Source: an uncultured Clostridium sp.
GTDB lineage: Bacteria > Bacillota > Clostridia > Oscillospirales > Acutalibacteraceae
Direction: 5' to 3'
Length of the DNA: 40,699 nucleotides
NCBI GenBank assembly: GCA_902471875.1
Contig: CABRLN010000019.1
Location: 1-40,699, forward strand
In this document: one piece after another, positions 8,031 through 16,526 of the stretch
How positions within the stretch are numbered: position 1 is the first letter of the stretch
Layout of the letters: the number at the start of each line of letters is the position of its first letter
Made by a program: the position numbers and the translations under genes
Notes under the pieces: generated by a model
Seen by the model: only the letters and a program-made list of their open reading frames with translations
What the model was told of the DNA's origin: nothing
Database searches by the model: none

Positions 8031-9224
8031 ATGGAAGAAATTATCCTGATTAAAATTGGAGAAATTGTTTTAAAAGGTTTAAATAAACGCACCTTTGAAG
8101 ATGTTTTGCTTAAAAATTTAAGAAAAAGGTTGCATAAGGCAGGTAGTTTTGAAATTAAAATTGCCCAGTCAACAATATCTGTTATTCCTAAAGATGACAA
8201 TGCAGATATTGAACTGGCGTCGGAAATTATAGGCAAAACCTTTGGTATAGCTACATATTCAAGAGCTTGTACCGCTAAAAAGGAGATTGACGATATACAG
8301 CAAAAAGCTGTGGAATATTTACAAGATGAGCTTGAAGACGCTAAAACTTTTAAGGTAGAAGCACGACGCTCAGACAAAAAATTTCCGCTTACTTCACCGC
8401 AAATTTCAGCACAGGTTGGCGGTTATATATTAAGTAAATTTTCACATTTGAAGGTTGATGTAAAAAATCCTGACATTGTGGTTACAGTAGAGGTTCGTGA
8501 CTTTTGTGCATATGTACGCGGCGGAGTTGTTAAAGGTGCAGGCGGCATACCTGTGGGTACCGGCGGCAAGGCGGCAATACTTATTTCCGGCGGTATAGAC
8601 AGCCCTGTGGCGGCTTATATGATGGCAAAACGAGGTGTAGAGCTAACGGCAATACATTTTGCCAGCCCTCCTTATACCTCACAGCGAGCAGAAGAAAAGG
8701 TGTGTAAGCTGCTTGAAACAGTTGCCGAATATGCTGGCAGAATGACAATGTACACTGTACCGTTTACCGAAATTCAGGAGCAAATACGTGACAAATGTCC
8801 CGAAGAGCTTTTTACAATAATTATGCGAAGGCTTATGATGGAAATAAGCGAAAGAATAGCAAAAGAAAAAGAATGCACAGCACTAATTACAGGCGAAAGC
8901 TTGGGGCAGGTGGCAAGCCAGACTATCAATGCAATAGCCTGCACAGACATTGTTTGCAATATACCTGTATTCAGACCGTTAATTGGTATGGACAAGGACG
9001 AAATAGTTGCAATTTCACGCAGAATAGGAACCTTTGAAACATCAATAGAGCCTTACGAGGATTGCTGTACTGTTTTTACACCAAAGCATCCTAGAACAAA
9101 ACCTGTATTAAAATATGTTGAGCAGGCACAAAATGAAATGAATTGCAACAAGCTTATAGAAAAGGCGTTAGCTAATTTAAAGGTTACAAGAATAGGTTAC
9201 GGCGATAATCAGTATTTAAACTAA
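8031..9224 (+). CDS. thiI: tRNA 4-thiouridine synthase ThiI
   Basis: Adenylates and thiolates U8 of tRNA, and in some organisms also feeds sulfur to thiamine synthesis. The 397 residues start IILIKIGEIVLKGLNK, followed by a ferredoxin-like/THUMP region (about 60-165) and a PP-loop ATPase with SGGIDSP at 186-192. The protein ends without the C-terminal rhodanese domain of the enterobacterial form, as is usual in Firmicutes. It must therefore receive persulfide directly from its partner desulfurase, which is encoded immediately upstream. The start ATG at 8031 has GAAAGG upstream. Confidence 0.94.
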   Translation: MEEIILIKIGEIVLKGLNKRTFEDVLLKNLRKRLHKAGSFEIKIAQSTISVIPKDDNADIELASEIIGKTFGIATYSRACTAKKEIDDIQQKAVEYLQDELEDAKTFKVEARRSDKKFPLTSPQISAQVGGYILSKFSHLKVDVKNPDIVVTVEVRDFCAYVRGGVVKGAGGIPVGTGGKAAILISGGIDSPVAAYMMAKRGVELTAIHFASPPYTSQRAEEKVCKLLETVAEYAGRMTMYTVPFTEIQEQIRDKCPEELFTIIMRRLMMEISERIAKEKECTALITGESLGQVASQTINAIACTDIVCNIPVFRPLIGMDKDEIVAISRRIGTFETSIEPYEDCCTVFTPKHPRTKPVLKYVEQAQNEMNCNKLIEKALANLKVTRIGYGDNQYLN

Positions 9225-9303
9225 TCTCAATGTAAAAGAATTTATCTGTTTTATTTGAGAGCTTTATGAATTATTAAGCAGAGAAATTTGGAGGAATGAT
9301 TTT

Positions 9304-11766
9304 ATGAATGCCGAGATTTACATACTCAGAAATATGGATACATCCGGAAGAATAAGTACGGCTCTTGACAGCATTGCAATATCGCTGAAAAGTAACGGTG
9401 TTAATGTTGCATACAAAACAGAGCTGGACGAAAATAAAGATGAAATTATTAATAGTTTGGCACAGTCACTTCAGCCTGAGGAAAATATTGATGTTATAGT
9501 TATTCCTGACGGTTATGATGACAATGCAAGAGATACACTTGTATTTAAAACACTTTTTGCATTGTCGGCTTATGAGGATACTAAAGAGAAGAAACAGCTT
9601 AAAAAGCTTTTAAGAGAACTTAATGGTGATTTTAAGCGTGTAAACGAAATGACACTTGCCAACGGTAAGGCAGGGTATTGTTTTGTTATAAATGGCTTAA
9701 GGGTTATTTTACTGCCTGTTATGAGTCCTGCCGAGTTTAAGGACATTATACCTGCAATGGTACAATCAGTTAAAAATATATCTTCAAATAAAGGACCTGT
9801 AGGAAATATTCAAGAAAAAACAGCAAAGCAAGAGCAGAAATTAAATAATATAGTTAATGCACCAAAAATGCCTGTAGAAAAAAATAATAATGTTGAAAAT
9901 GAAGGCAAAACAAAAAAGACTGTGCCACCGACTAATGAAAGCGACAGTACACTGTTGGAAGAAGAACCGGCAGAAACCGAACAGCTTCTTGCCGATAACG
10001 AAAATGCTGACAAGCTTACAATAAAATCACGCACAAAAGAAATAGACAACACTTCAAAAGAAACGCCAAAAAATAAGAAAGTAGGATTTAAAGAAAGATT
10101 TATTCCTATGAAGGGTGACGGCGGTAAAGAGGTAGCCAGAAAAATTATACTGGATCTTGCTATTATTGTTTTTATTGTAACAGCAGGCTTTTTGGTAAAA
10201 TATATGGTTATAGACCCACTGCTGAATAACCAGAAATATGACGAAATAAGACAAATGGTAAAGACTGACGGTGAGGTGGCAACTGAAGTTACCACAACGC
10301 CTGACGGTAAAACTGTTGTGAACAAAATTGCTAAATCATCAACTGACTGGGACGCTTTAAAGGCAATTAACAGTGAGGTTATTGGTTGGGTTACTATTAA
10401 CGGTACTGCTATTGACTATCCTGTACTTCAGCATAAAGGCGATAATGATGACTACCAGTACTATCTGTATAAAGATATTTATAAAAATTACAGTGGCTAT
10501 GGCAGCATATTTGCCGATTACAGAAGTAAAAACGGTGCAAAATCAAAGAATGTTATTATGCATGGTCACCATATGAATGACGGAAGTATGTTCCAAAATT
10601 TGATGGGCTATGGCACATATTCGGCAGATATGGACTTTTACAGAGAACACCCTACAATAGAGTTTAACACGCCTGCTGGTGATGCAACATATAAGATTAT
10701 TTCTGTATTTAAAACAAATACGCTTGATGCACACGGAGATTTCTTTAACTATCTTGTAGGCAGCTTTGCAAGTGACGCTGAGTTTATGAACTATGTTTAC
10801 CTTGTTCGTGAGCGTTCTCTTATTGATACCGGCGTAACCTGTAATGAAGACGATCAGCTTATTACACTTTCAACATGCTCTTACGAATACAGCGAATTTA
10901 GAACAGTTGTGGTTGCACGAAAAACAAGAGCAGGAGAAAACTCAAAGGTAGATACATCTAAGGCTAAGGCTAACCCTGACCCTTTGTGGCCTGATGTTTA
11001 CTACGGATATGATTCATCGGCTAAGCCAAAGGTGTCAACCTTTAAAAAGGCTAACAAAGCTAAAAAAATAGATTGGTATGACGGTGAGGGAAATCTTAAG
11101 GGTACAGAAAGAATGTTTACACTGCATGACAATGTAACTTCGGTAGAGGATGAAACCGAAGCAACAGAAACTGTCGAAAATGTTACACCAACAAATGCAC
11201 CTGCAACAAACCCACCTGCAACAAATCCACCAATAATCCAAAATCAAAGCATTTTGTTTAATTACAGTACCTTGGTATTAGATGTTGGTCAAACAGACAC
11301 ATTAGAAATTTATTGGGATCCTGTTGACACAACAAATAAGTCAATTAAGTGGACATCAAGTAATGCAAATGTTGCTACTATAGCCTCAGGCGGCAGGGTA
11401 ACTGCCGTGGCACCGGGTAAATGTACAATTACGGCAGAAACTTCTAATAATCATAAAACTACTTGTGAGATTATTGTAAATGATATTTTAGCTACAAGCC
11501 TTACAATTTCATCGTCAAGCTATACAACAAGCAGAATTGGTGAAACTTATGCATTAACTGCAACATATGAACCGTCAAACGCTTCTCATAAGGTGTCTTG
11601 GGCAAGCAGTAATACCAATGTTGCAACGGTTACAAGTACCGGTATTGTAAAAATAACAGGCTATGGTACTTGTACAATTACAGCAACTATAGATACATTA
11701 ACGGTTAGCTGTAATATTACAGTTAACAATCCTGAGCCAAATCAGGCTAATACGCAAAGTGAATAA
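9304..11766 (+). CDS. Class B sortase with CinA-like cytoplasmic domain and two C-terminal Ig-like (Big_2) domains
   Basis: Membrane-anchored transpeptidase of 820 residues. From the N-terminus: a 155-residue cytoplasmic domain whose strand-helix pattern resembles the MoCF/CinA N-terminal fold (AEIYIL at 3-8, DVIVIPDG at 63-70, NGLRVILLP at 130-138); a charged, low-complexity linker (160-278); one membrane segment (about 281-303); and a sortase B core (about 345-540) with catalytic H422 in HGHHM, C525 in LSTCSYE and R533 in EFRTVV. A Thr/Pro linker with ATNPP repeats (near 630-645) and two bacterial Ig-like domains (near 650-725 and 730-805) follow outside the cell. Sortase B enzymes are normally 220-270 residues, so this is a large composite. 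No LPXTG- or NPQTN-type substrate gene is in the window. GGAGG precedes the ATG. Confidence 0.88.
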   Translation: MNAEIYILRNMDTSGRISTALDSIAISLKSNGVNVAYKTELDENKDEIINSLAQSLQPEENIDVIVIPDGYDDNARDTLVFKTLFALSAYEDTKEKKQLKKLLRELNGDFKRVNEMTLANGKAGYCFVINGLRVILLPVMSPAEFKDIIPAMVQSVKNISSNKGPVGNIQEKTAKQEQKLNNIVNAPKMPVEKNNNVENEGKTKKTVPPTNESDSTLLEEEPAETEQLLADNENADKLTIKSRTKEIDNTSKETPKNKKVGFKERFIPMKGDGGKEVARKIILDLAIIVFIVTAGFLVKYMVIDPLLNNQKYDEIRQMVKTDGEVATEVTTTPDGKTVVNKIAKSSTDWDALKAINSEVIGWVTINGTAIDYPVLQHKGDNDDYQYYLYKDIYKNYSGYGSIFADYRSKNGAKSKNVIMHGHHMNDGSMFQNLMGYGTYSADMDFYREHPTIEFNTPAGDATYKIISVFKTNTLDAHGDFFNYLVGSFASDAEFMNYVYLVRERSLIDTGVTCNEDDQLITLSTCSYEYSEFRTVVVARKTRAGENSKVDTSKAKANPDPLWPDVYYGYDSSAKPKVSTFKKANKAKKIDWYDGEGNLKGTERMFTLHDNVTSVEDETEATETVENVTPTNAPATNPPATNPPIIQNQSILFNYSTLVLDVGQTDTLEIYWDPVDTTNKSIKWTSSNANVATIASGGRVTAVAPGKCTITAETSNNHKTTCEIIVNDILATSLTISSSSYTTSRIGETYALTATYEPSNASHKVSWASSNTNVATVTSTGIVKITGYGTCTITATIDTLTVSCNITVNNPEPNQANTQSE

Positions 11767-11782
11767 GCAGAGGTATAAATTT

Positions 11783-12181
11783 ATGAATAGTGTGTTGATT
11801 TTTTACACAGCACATAAAACAGGATATTGCGAAACGGCATTAAAAAGTGTTATAGCACCTATGGGTATAAATATTGAAAATATTATTGCTGCTGTTTCTG
11901 TGCAGCATTTTGGTGAAAGTATAAATAATTGCTTAAACAGCTGTGACACTTTATTTATTGTAGGCGATATTTTGCGCACCGACAAAGCAGGCTTAATGCC
12001 TGTTTTGTCCTGCGGACTAAAGGATGCAGATGTTTCTGCCTGTAAAATAAATGCAGAGGAAAACACAGGCTATCTTTTAGAGCTTGGTAATAAAAAGCTT
12101 GTAGTACTGCCCGATGTACCCGAGCAAATAAGCAGACTGGTAACTGCACAGCTGGCAGATTATTTGAAAACGGAGAAATAA
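11783..12181 (+). CDS. Small CinA/MoCF-like protein, unknown function
   Basis: I start it at ATG 11783 (132 residues), with AGAGG upstream. An upstream in-frame ATG at 11759 overlaps the sortase end and lacks a ribosome site. The protein has an N-terminal strand SVLIFYTA, a central CDTLFIVGDI strand-turn, and a C-terminal GNKKLVVLPDVPEQI. This last block resembles the GK.I.LLPGPP.EM segment of CinA-type MoCF domains and also NGLRVILLPVMSPAEF in the sortase just upstream. The glycine and aspartate signature residues of active MoCF domains are poorly kept, so catalytic activity is doubtful. It lies 16 bases after the sortase and 3 before trmB. Fold assignment is inference from pattern. Confidence 0.6.
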   Translation: MNSVLIFYTAHKTGYCETALKSVIAPMGINIENIIAAVSVQHFGESINNCLNSCDTLFIVGDILRTDKAGLMPVLSCGLKDADVSACKINAEENTGYLLELGNKKLVVLPDVPEQISRLVTAQLADYLKTEK

Positions 12182-12184
12182 AAT

Positions 12185-12835
12185 ATGAGAATGAGAAGAA
12201 AGCCATGGGCACGTCCTGAACTGGCCGCGTGTGACTTTTTTGTAGATAATCCAAAAGAAAACAGAGGAAAATGGAAAGAAAGCTTTATTAAGGAACAGCC
12301 TATTCATTTAGAGCTTGGCTGCGGCAAAGGAACTTTTATAGGACAAATTGCTTTCGACAACCCGGGCATTAATTATATAGGTATTGATATTAAAAGCGAG
12401 GTATTAGCGGTAGCCAGAAGAAATATTGTAAAAATATTTGAAGATAAGCCTGTTGAAAATATTTTGCTTACAGCACAAAATATTGAGCTTATTGAAGATG
12501 TTTTTTCACCCCAAGATGTAATAGAACGCATTTATATAAATTTTTGTAACCCTTGGGGAAGAGAAAAACACAAAAAAAGAAGACTAACCCATGTGCGCCA
12601 GTTAAATCATTATAAAACATTTTTAAAAAAAGTAAGTGAAATCAGGTTTAAAACTGATGATGACGGACTTTTTGAAGAAAGCTTAGAGTATTTTAAAGAA
12701 TGCGGTTTTGATATAGTATATATTACACACGATTTACATAACAGTAATGTCGAATACAATATTGAAACAGAGCATGAAAAAATGTTTTCTGAGCAAGACA
12801 TACCTATAAAATATTGTATTGCAGTTTATAGATAA
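12185..12835 (+). CDS. trmB: tRNA (guanine-N7-)-methyltransferase TrmB
   Basis: Adds the m7G46 mark to tRNA using SAM. The 216 residues contain an Arg-rich N-terminus, the SAM loop LELGCGKGTFIGQ (43-55), IGIDIKSE (65-72) and the family segment NFCNPWGREKHKKRRL (119-134), a variant of the FxDPWPKxxHxKRR motif. The length fits the family. The gene begins three bases after the CinA-like gene, and its GGAG ribosome site lies inside that gene's last codons, so the sortase, CinA-like and trmB genes look co-transcribed. Nothing is known to me that connects a tRNA methylase to a sortase, so the operon may be incidental. Confidence 0.93.
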   Translation: MRMRRKPWARPELAACDFFVDNPKENRGKWKESFIKEQPIHLELGCGKGTFIGQIAFDNPGINYIGIDIKSEVLAVARRNIVKIFEDKPVENILLTAQNIELIEDVFSPQDVIERIYINFCNPWGREKHKKRRLTHVRQLNHYKTFLKKVSEIRFKTDDDGLFEESLEYFKECGFDIVYITHDLHNSNVEYNIETEHEKMFSEQDIPIKYCIAVYR

Positions 12836-12867
12836 ACAATAACACAAGAAAGGAGCATGGTGGTTGT

Positions 12868-14346
12868 ATGTTAAAAAATAAAATAATTGGTTTTGCATTG
12901 ACAGTTTTGTTGGTGCTTACTACACCCGGATGCTCTTTTTCGGGTTTGTCTGACAATGACCTGCTTCAGCCTCCAAAGGCAACAGGCGAAAAAGCAGAAA
13001 TACAAAACCTAATTGAAAGCAGTACAAACGGAGATTATAAGTTGAAATATCCTCAGTCTGGTGACTATCGTTCTGCCATTATTATGCAGGACATTGATGC
13101 AGATGGTGAAAATGAGGCTATTGCTCTTTATAAAAATACTAAAGACAGCTCAACAATAAACATTATGTTTATGAATAAACTTGGAAGTAAATGGGCAACT
13201 ATAGGAAGCTTCAGCAATGGTAACTCAGATGTTGACCGATTGTATTTTGGCGACGTTGATAATGACGGTGTTAATGAGATTATTGTTGGTTGGTCGTCAT
13301 ATCTGTCAGGTGCAGGCGGAAATCAGATAACCATGTATAGATGTACTAATGATACTGTTTCAGAGGTAGTTGTCAATGCCGACACCGCTTATACCGATAT
13401 GGTTTTTATGGATATAACAAATGATGGTATAAATGACTTAGTAGTTTTAACCGGTGCTGTTGAAACTACAGGGCAAGGTATGGCTGCAAGATTGTACAGT
13501 TGTTGTGTAAACAACGTAGAATTTGCGTTAGTGTCTGAAATTCAGATGAATCCTAATATTGTAAGCTGCTCGCAAATAATACAGGGTTATGTGAAGAAAA
13601 ACTGTAATGGAATATTTATAGATGGTAATACATCTAATTTAAACGAGCAAATTACTCAGGTTATTTATTATTCGTCTGAAAAACGTTCATTGATAAATCC
13701 GCTTGATATTTCACAAACTGATGGAGGTGTGAAAAATATTACCCAACGCAGTACAGCGTCTGTTTGTAATGATATTGATAACGACGGTGTTACAGAAGTT
13801 CCTTGCTCATTTGTTCCAACCTTATATGATGACGCACTTACGCCTTGTCCTATAACCAAATGGTACAAAATTGTTTCAGACGACGGAAAAACCACTGAAG
13901 TTATGCAAACTGTTGCAAGCTATTTTGACGGCTTTTATTTTATTTTGCCTGAAAGCTGGGAAAACAAGATTGTAGCGGTAAATGAAAACACATCGCGAAC
14001 CACTACTTTTTATGAAATAGATAAAATAGTTAATGAAGAGTTGAAAGCCACAGAAGAAATAATATATGATTCAACAGAAAGTGTATCAACAATAGGTACA
14101 CAGCCAGCTGAACAAGAATCGAAAAATAATAAAATGGTGGTTGTCACTTTGGAACCTGTGCTTACTATTAAAGTTTTTTCAGCAAAAGACTGGAAAAATG
14201 AGGCAGCTACAAAACTTTCGGAGGGATACACCGTATTAGAAGAAGAAACAGACTTAGTTTACACCTGTAAACTGGGCAACAGTGTCAATAGCGAAATTAA
14301 TTTATCTACAGATCAGGTAAGTGCTAACTTTAAATTAATAAATTAA
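12868..14346 (+). CDS. Putative lipoprotein with FG-GAP/VCBS-like calcium-binding repeats
   Basis: The 492-residue exported protein has a signal peptide (residues 1-21, hydrophobic core IIGFALTVLLVLTT) ending in PGC at C22. The lipobox is imperfect at -3 and -2 but likely works. At least four DxDxDG-type loops recur at about 75, 129, 182 and 302 (DIDADG, DVDNDG, DITNDG, DIDNDG), each followed by E/N and a hydrophobic strand. This is the pattern of FG-GAP/VCBS beta-propeller blades that bind calcium. The C-terminal third has no recognised domain. It sits 19 bases ahead of the response-regulator ribosome-site region, so it may be an extracytoplasmic sensor or cell-wall partner of the two-component system that follows. 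That is inference from position. Confidence 0.78.
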   Translation: MLKNKIIGFALTVLLVLTTPGCSFSGLSDNDLLQPPKATGEKAEIQNLIESSTNGDYKLKYPQSGDYRSAIIMQDIDADGENEAIALYKNTKDSSTINIMFMNKLGSKWATIGSFSNGNSDVDRLYFGDVDNDGVNEIIVGWSSYLSGAGGNQITMYRCTNDTVSEVVVNADTAYTDMVFMDITNDGINDLVVLTGAVETTGQGMAARLYSCCVNNVEFALVSEIQMNPNIVSCSQIIQGYVKKNCNGIFIDGNTSNLNEQITQVIYYSSEKRSLINPLDISQTDGGVKNITQRSTASVCNDIDNDGVTEVPCSFVPTLYDDALTPCPITKWYKIVSDDGKTTEVMQTVASYFDGFYFILPESWENKIVAVNENTSRTTTFYEIDKIVNEELKATEEIIYDSTESVSTIGTQPAEQESKNNKMVVVTLEPVLTIKVFSAKDWKNEAATKLSEGYTVLEEETDLVYTCKLGNSVNSEINLSTDQVSANFKLIN

Positions 14347-14371
14347 TTAAGAAATTGAGGAGTAGTTGGAT

Positions 14372-15073
14372 ATGAAAAAAATTCTTGTATGTGAAGACGA
14401 ATCGGCTATAAGAGATTTTGTTGTTATTAACCTTGTAAGAGCAGGTTATGATGTAATTGAGGCTGATTGCGGAGAGGTTGCATTGCAAAAATATGAAGAA
14501 AACGGCGGCAATATAGATGTTGCCATTCTTGATGTTATGATGCCGGGCATTGATGGTTTTCAGGTATGTAAAGAGCTTAGGCAGCGTAACGGAAGCATTG
14601 GTATTATTATGCTTACTGCAAAAACGCAAGAAATGGATAAGGTAACAGGTTTAATGTTGGGGGCAGATGACTATGTTACAAAGCCTTTTTCGCCGTCTGA
14701 ACTGGTTGCAAGAGTTGATGCACTGCACAGAAGAGTTGTGCTTGCACAGCAAAGCAAAGAAAATAATTTTAAAGAAGAGCTTAAATCAGGAGAATTTGTG
14801 CTTAATTTGCGTAACCGTGCATTGCTGAAAAATGGTAAAATGGTTGATTTAACTCAGGTTGAATTTCAAATTATGGAATACTTTTTTTCTAACCCTGGTG
14901 TTGCATTGGACAGACTTGACATTTTAACCCATGTATGGGGCGAGTCTTATGTAGGTGAGGACAAAATTGTAGATGTTAATATAAGACGACTACGAATGAA
15001 AATAGAAGACGAACCGTCAAACCCTAAATACATTGTAACTGTATGGGGTTTAGGCTATAAATGGGAAGCATAA
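14372..15073 (+). CDS. Response regulator, OmpR/PhoB family
   Basis: DNA-binding response regulator of 233 residues. I prefer ATG 14372 because GAGGAG at 14357-14362 is 9 bases upstream; an in-frame TTG at 14366 is only 3 bases from it. The receiver domain (1-120) has the acidic pair E9-D10, the phospho-acceptor D54 in LDVMMPG, T82 and K104 in TKPFSPSE. The C-terminal winged helix (about 135-232) ends in YIVTVWGLGYKWE, diagnostic of the OmpR/PhoB wing. Its kinase follows after 23 bases. The target genes cannot be told; the lipoprotein upstream is a candidate partner. Confidence 0.94.
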   Translation: MKKILVCEDESAIRDFVVINLVRAGYDVIEADCGEVALQKYEENGGNIDVAILDVMMPGIDGFQVCKELRQRNGSIGIIMLTAKTQEMDKVTGLMLGADDYVTKPFSPSELVARVDALHRRVVLAQQSKENNFKEELKSGEFVLNLRNRALLKNGKMVDLTQVEFQIMEYFFSNPGVALDRLDILTHVWGESYVGEDKIVDVNIRRLRMKIEDEPSNPKYIVTVWGLGYKWEA

Positions 15074-15096
15074 CTTTACATTAAGGAGGGGCAAAA

Positions 15097-16506
15097 ATGA
15101 AAAAGGGTATAACCGGGCGCTGGCTGTTTAATACCTTTGGTGTTATTTTGGTAGTTGTTGTTACACTTATTGTTATTTTGTCCCTTGTATTACAAAGCTA
15201 TTATGACAATGGCATACATCAAACATTAAACGGCAGGGTAGATGAGCTTTCAAATGTTTTTGGAAATTATACCTCTGAAAATTACTCTGAATTTGAAAAA
15301 AATTCACGCAGTTATGTTGAAAACTTTTCTGACAAAGAAAGTATGGAGCTTATGATAATAGACCCTTCAGGAAACATAACAGTTACGTCAACAGGCTTTC
15401 CGCCGGATCAATCGATGGAATTGGAAGATTATAAAATTGCTTTGGAGGACCCGGACGGATATGGTTTTTGGACCGGTAACCAAAACGGTGAGGCTATTAT
15501 GGCTGTTACCAGCATTATATCAGACGTTAACGGCAACAGTCTTGGTGCGGTAAGGTATTGCGTATCGTTAGAGCCTGCTAACAGACAAATATTTGTAATG
15601 ATTATGTTTATGATTGTTATAGGCTTGTTTATTTTGTTTTTTGTAATGCTGTCAGGTGCATATTTTGTAAGATCTATTGTTAATCCAATTCAGGCAATAA
15701 GTGAGGTTTCAAGAAAAATAGCACAAGGTGATTTTGACGCAAGACTTGAAAAACGCAATGACGACGAAATCGGCGATTTGTGCGATTCTATTAACTATAT
15801 GGCAAAAGAGCTGGGTGCGTCTGAAAAATTGAAAAATGATTTTATATCTTCAGTTTCTCATGAGCTTAGAACCCCTCTTACAGCTATTAAGGGTTGGGCA
15901 GAAACCATGCGTATGGGTGATACACCGGACTTTAGAACTATGGAAAAGGGTATGAGTGTTATAGCTAAGGAGTCAGAGCGTTTAACAGGTATTGTTGAGG
16001 AGCTTTTAGATTTTTCGCGTATTCAAAGCGGGCGTATGGTTATTAATATGGAGCGTATCGATTTACTTGCAGAGCTTGACGAGGCAATTTATATGCTTAG
16101 GGAACGAGCGTTAAAGGAAGGTAAGCACCTTATATATGATGAGCCGGAGTTTGTGCCTCCTGTTATGGGTGACAAAAACCGTTTGCGTCAGGTATTTATT
16201 AATATAATAGATAATGCCCTAAAATATACGCCCGAAGGTGGTGTAATAGGTATTGAGGTTACTTATGACGAAAAGAATATAAGAATTGCAATAAGCGACA
16301 ACGGCTGTGGCATTCCTGCTGAGCATTTGCCGAGAGTTAAAGATAAATTCTATAAGGCAAACCAAACACAGCGTGGTTCGGGTATTGGTCTTGCAGTAGT
16401 TGATGAAATTATGAGCTTGCACAGTGGCAGTCTTGATATTGAAAGTACAGAAAATGTTGGTACAACGGCAATACTGACAATGCCGCTTGTGACCGAAAAC
16501 GAATAA
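15097..16506 (+). CDS. Sensor histidine kinase (HAMP, HisKA, HATPase)
   Basis: Membrane kinase of 469 residues paired with the regulator upstream. The first membrane segment is at about 10-33, then an extracellular sensor region of about 130 residues (35-165), and the second membrane segment at about 166-192. A HAMP linker (about 192-245) is followed by HisKA with H255 in SVSHELRTPLTAIKG. The ATPase domain has N373 in NIIDNALKYTPEGG, DNGCGIP (401-407) and GSGIGLAV (427-434). The extracellular region carries DPSGNITVTSTG, a PAS/Cache-like turn. AAGGAGGGG precedes the ATG. The domain order resembles PhoR/ResE/WalK-type cell-envelope kinases; the signal is unknown. Confidence 0.94.
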   Translation: MKKGITGRWLFNTFGVILVVVVTLIVILSLVLQSYYDNGIHQTLNGRVDELSNVFGNYTSENYSEFEKNSRSYVENFSDKESMELMIIDPSGNITVTSTGFPPDQSMELEDYKIALEDPDGYGFWTGNQNGEAIMAVTSIISDVNGNSLGAVRYCVSLEPANRQIFVMIMFMIVIGLFILFFVMLSGAYFVRSIVNPIQAISEVSRKIAQGDFDARLEKRNDDEIGDLCDSINYMAKELGASEKLKNDFISSVSHELRTPLTAIKGWAETMRMGDTPDFRTMEKGMSVIAKESERLTGIVEELLDFSRIQSGRMVINMERIDLLAELDEAIYMLRERALKEGKHLIYDEPEFVPPVMGDKNRLRQVFINIIDNALKYTPEGGVIGIEVTYDEKNIRIAISDNGCGIPAEHLPRVKDKFYKANQTQRGSGIGLAVVDEIMSLHSGSLDIESTENVGTTAILTMPLVTENE

Positions 16507-16526
16507 TACGGAAAAGGAGATAAATA

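Noticed and set aside
14366..14371. TTG at 14366 as the response regulator start
   Set aside because: It is only three bases from the GAGGAG site. The ATG at 14372 has normal spacing and the standard receiver-domain start.
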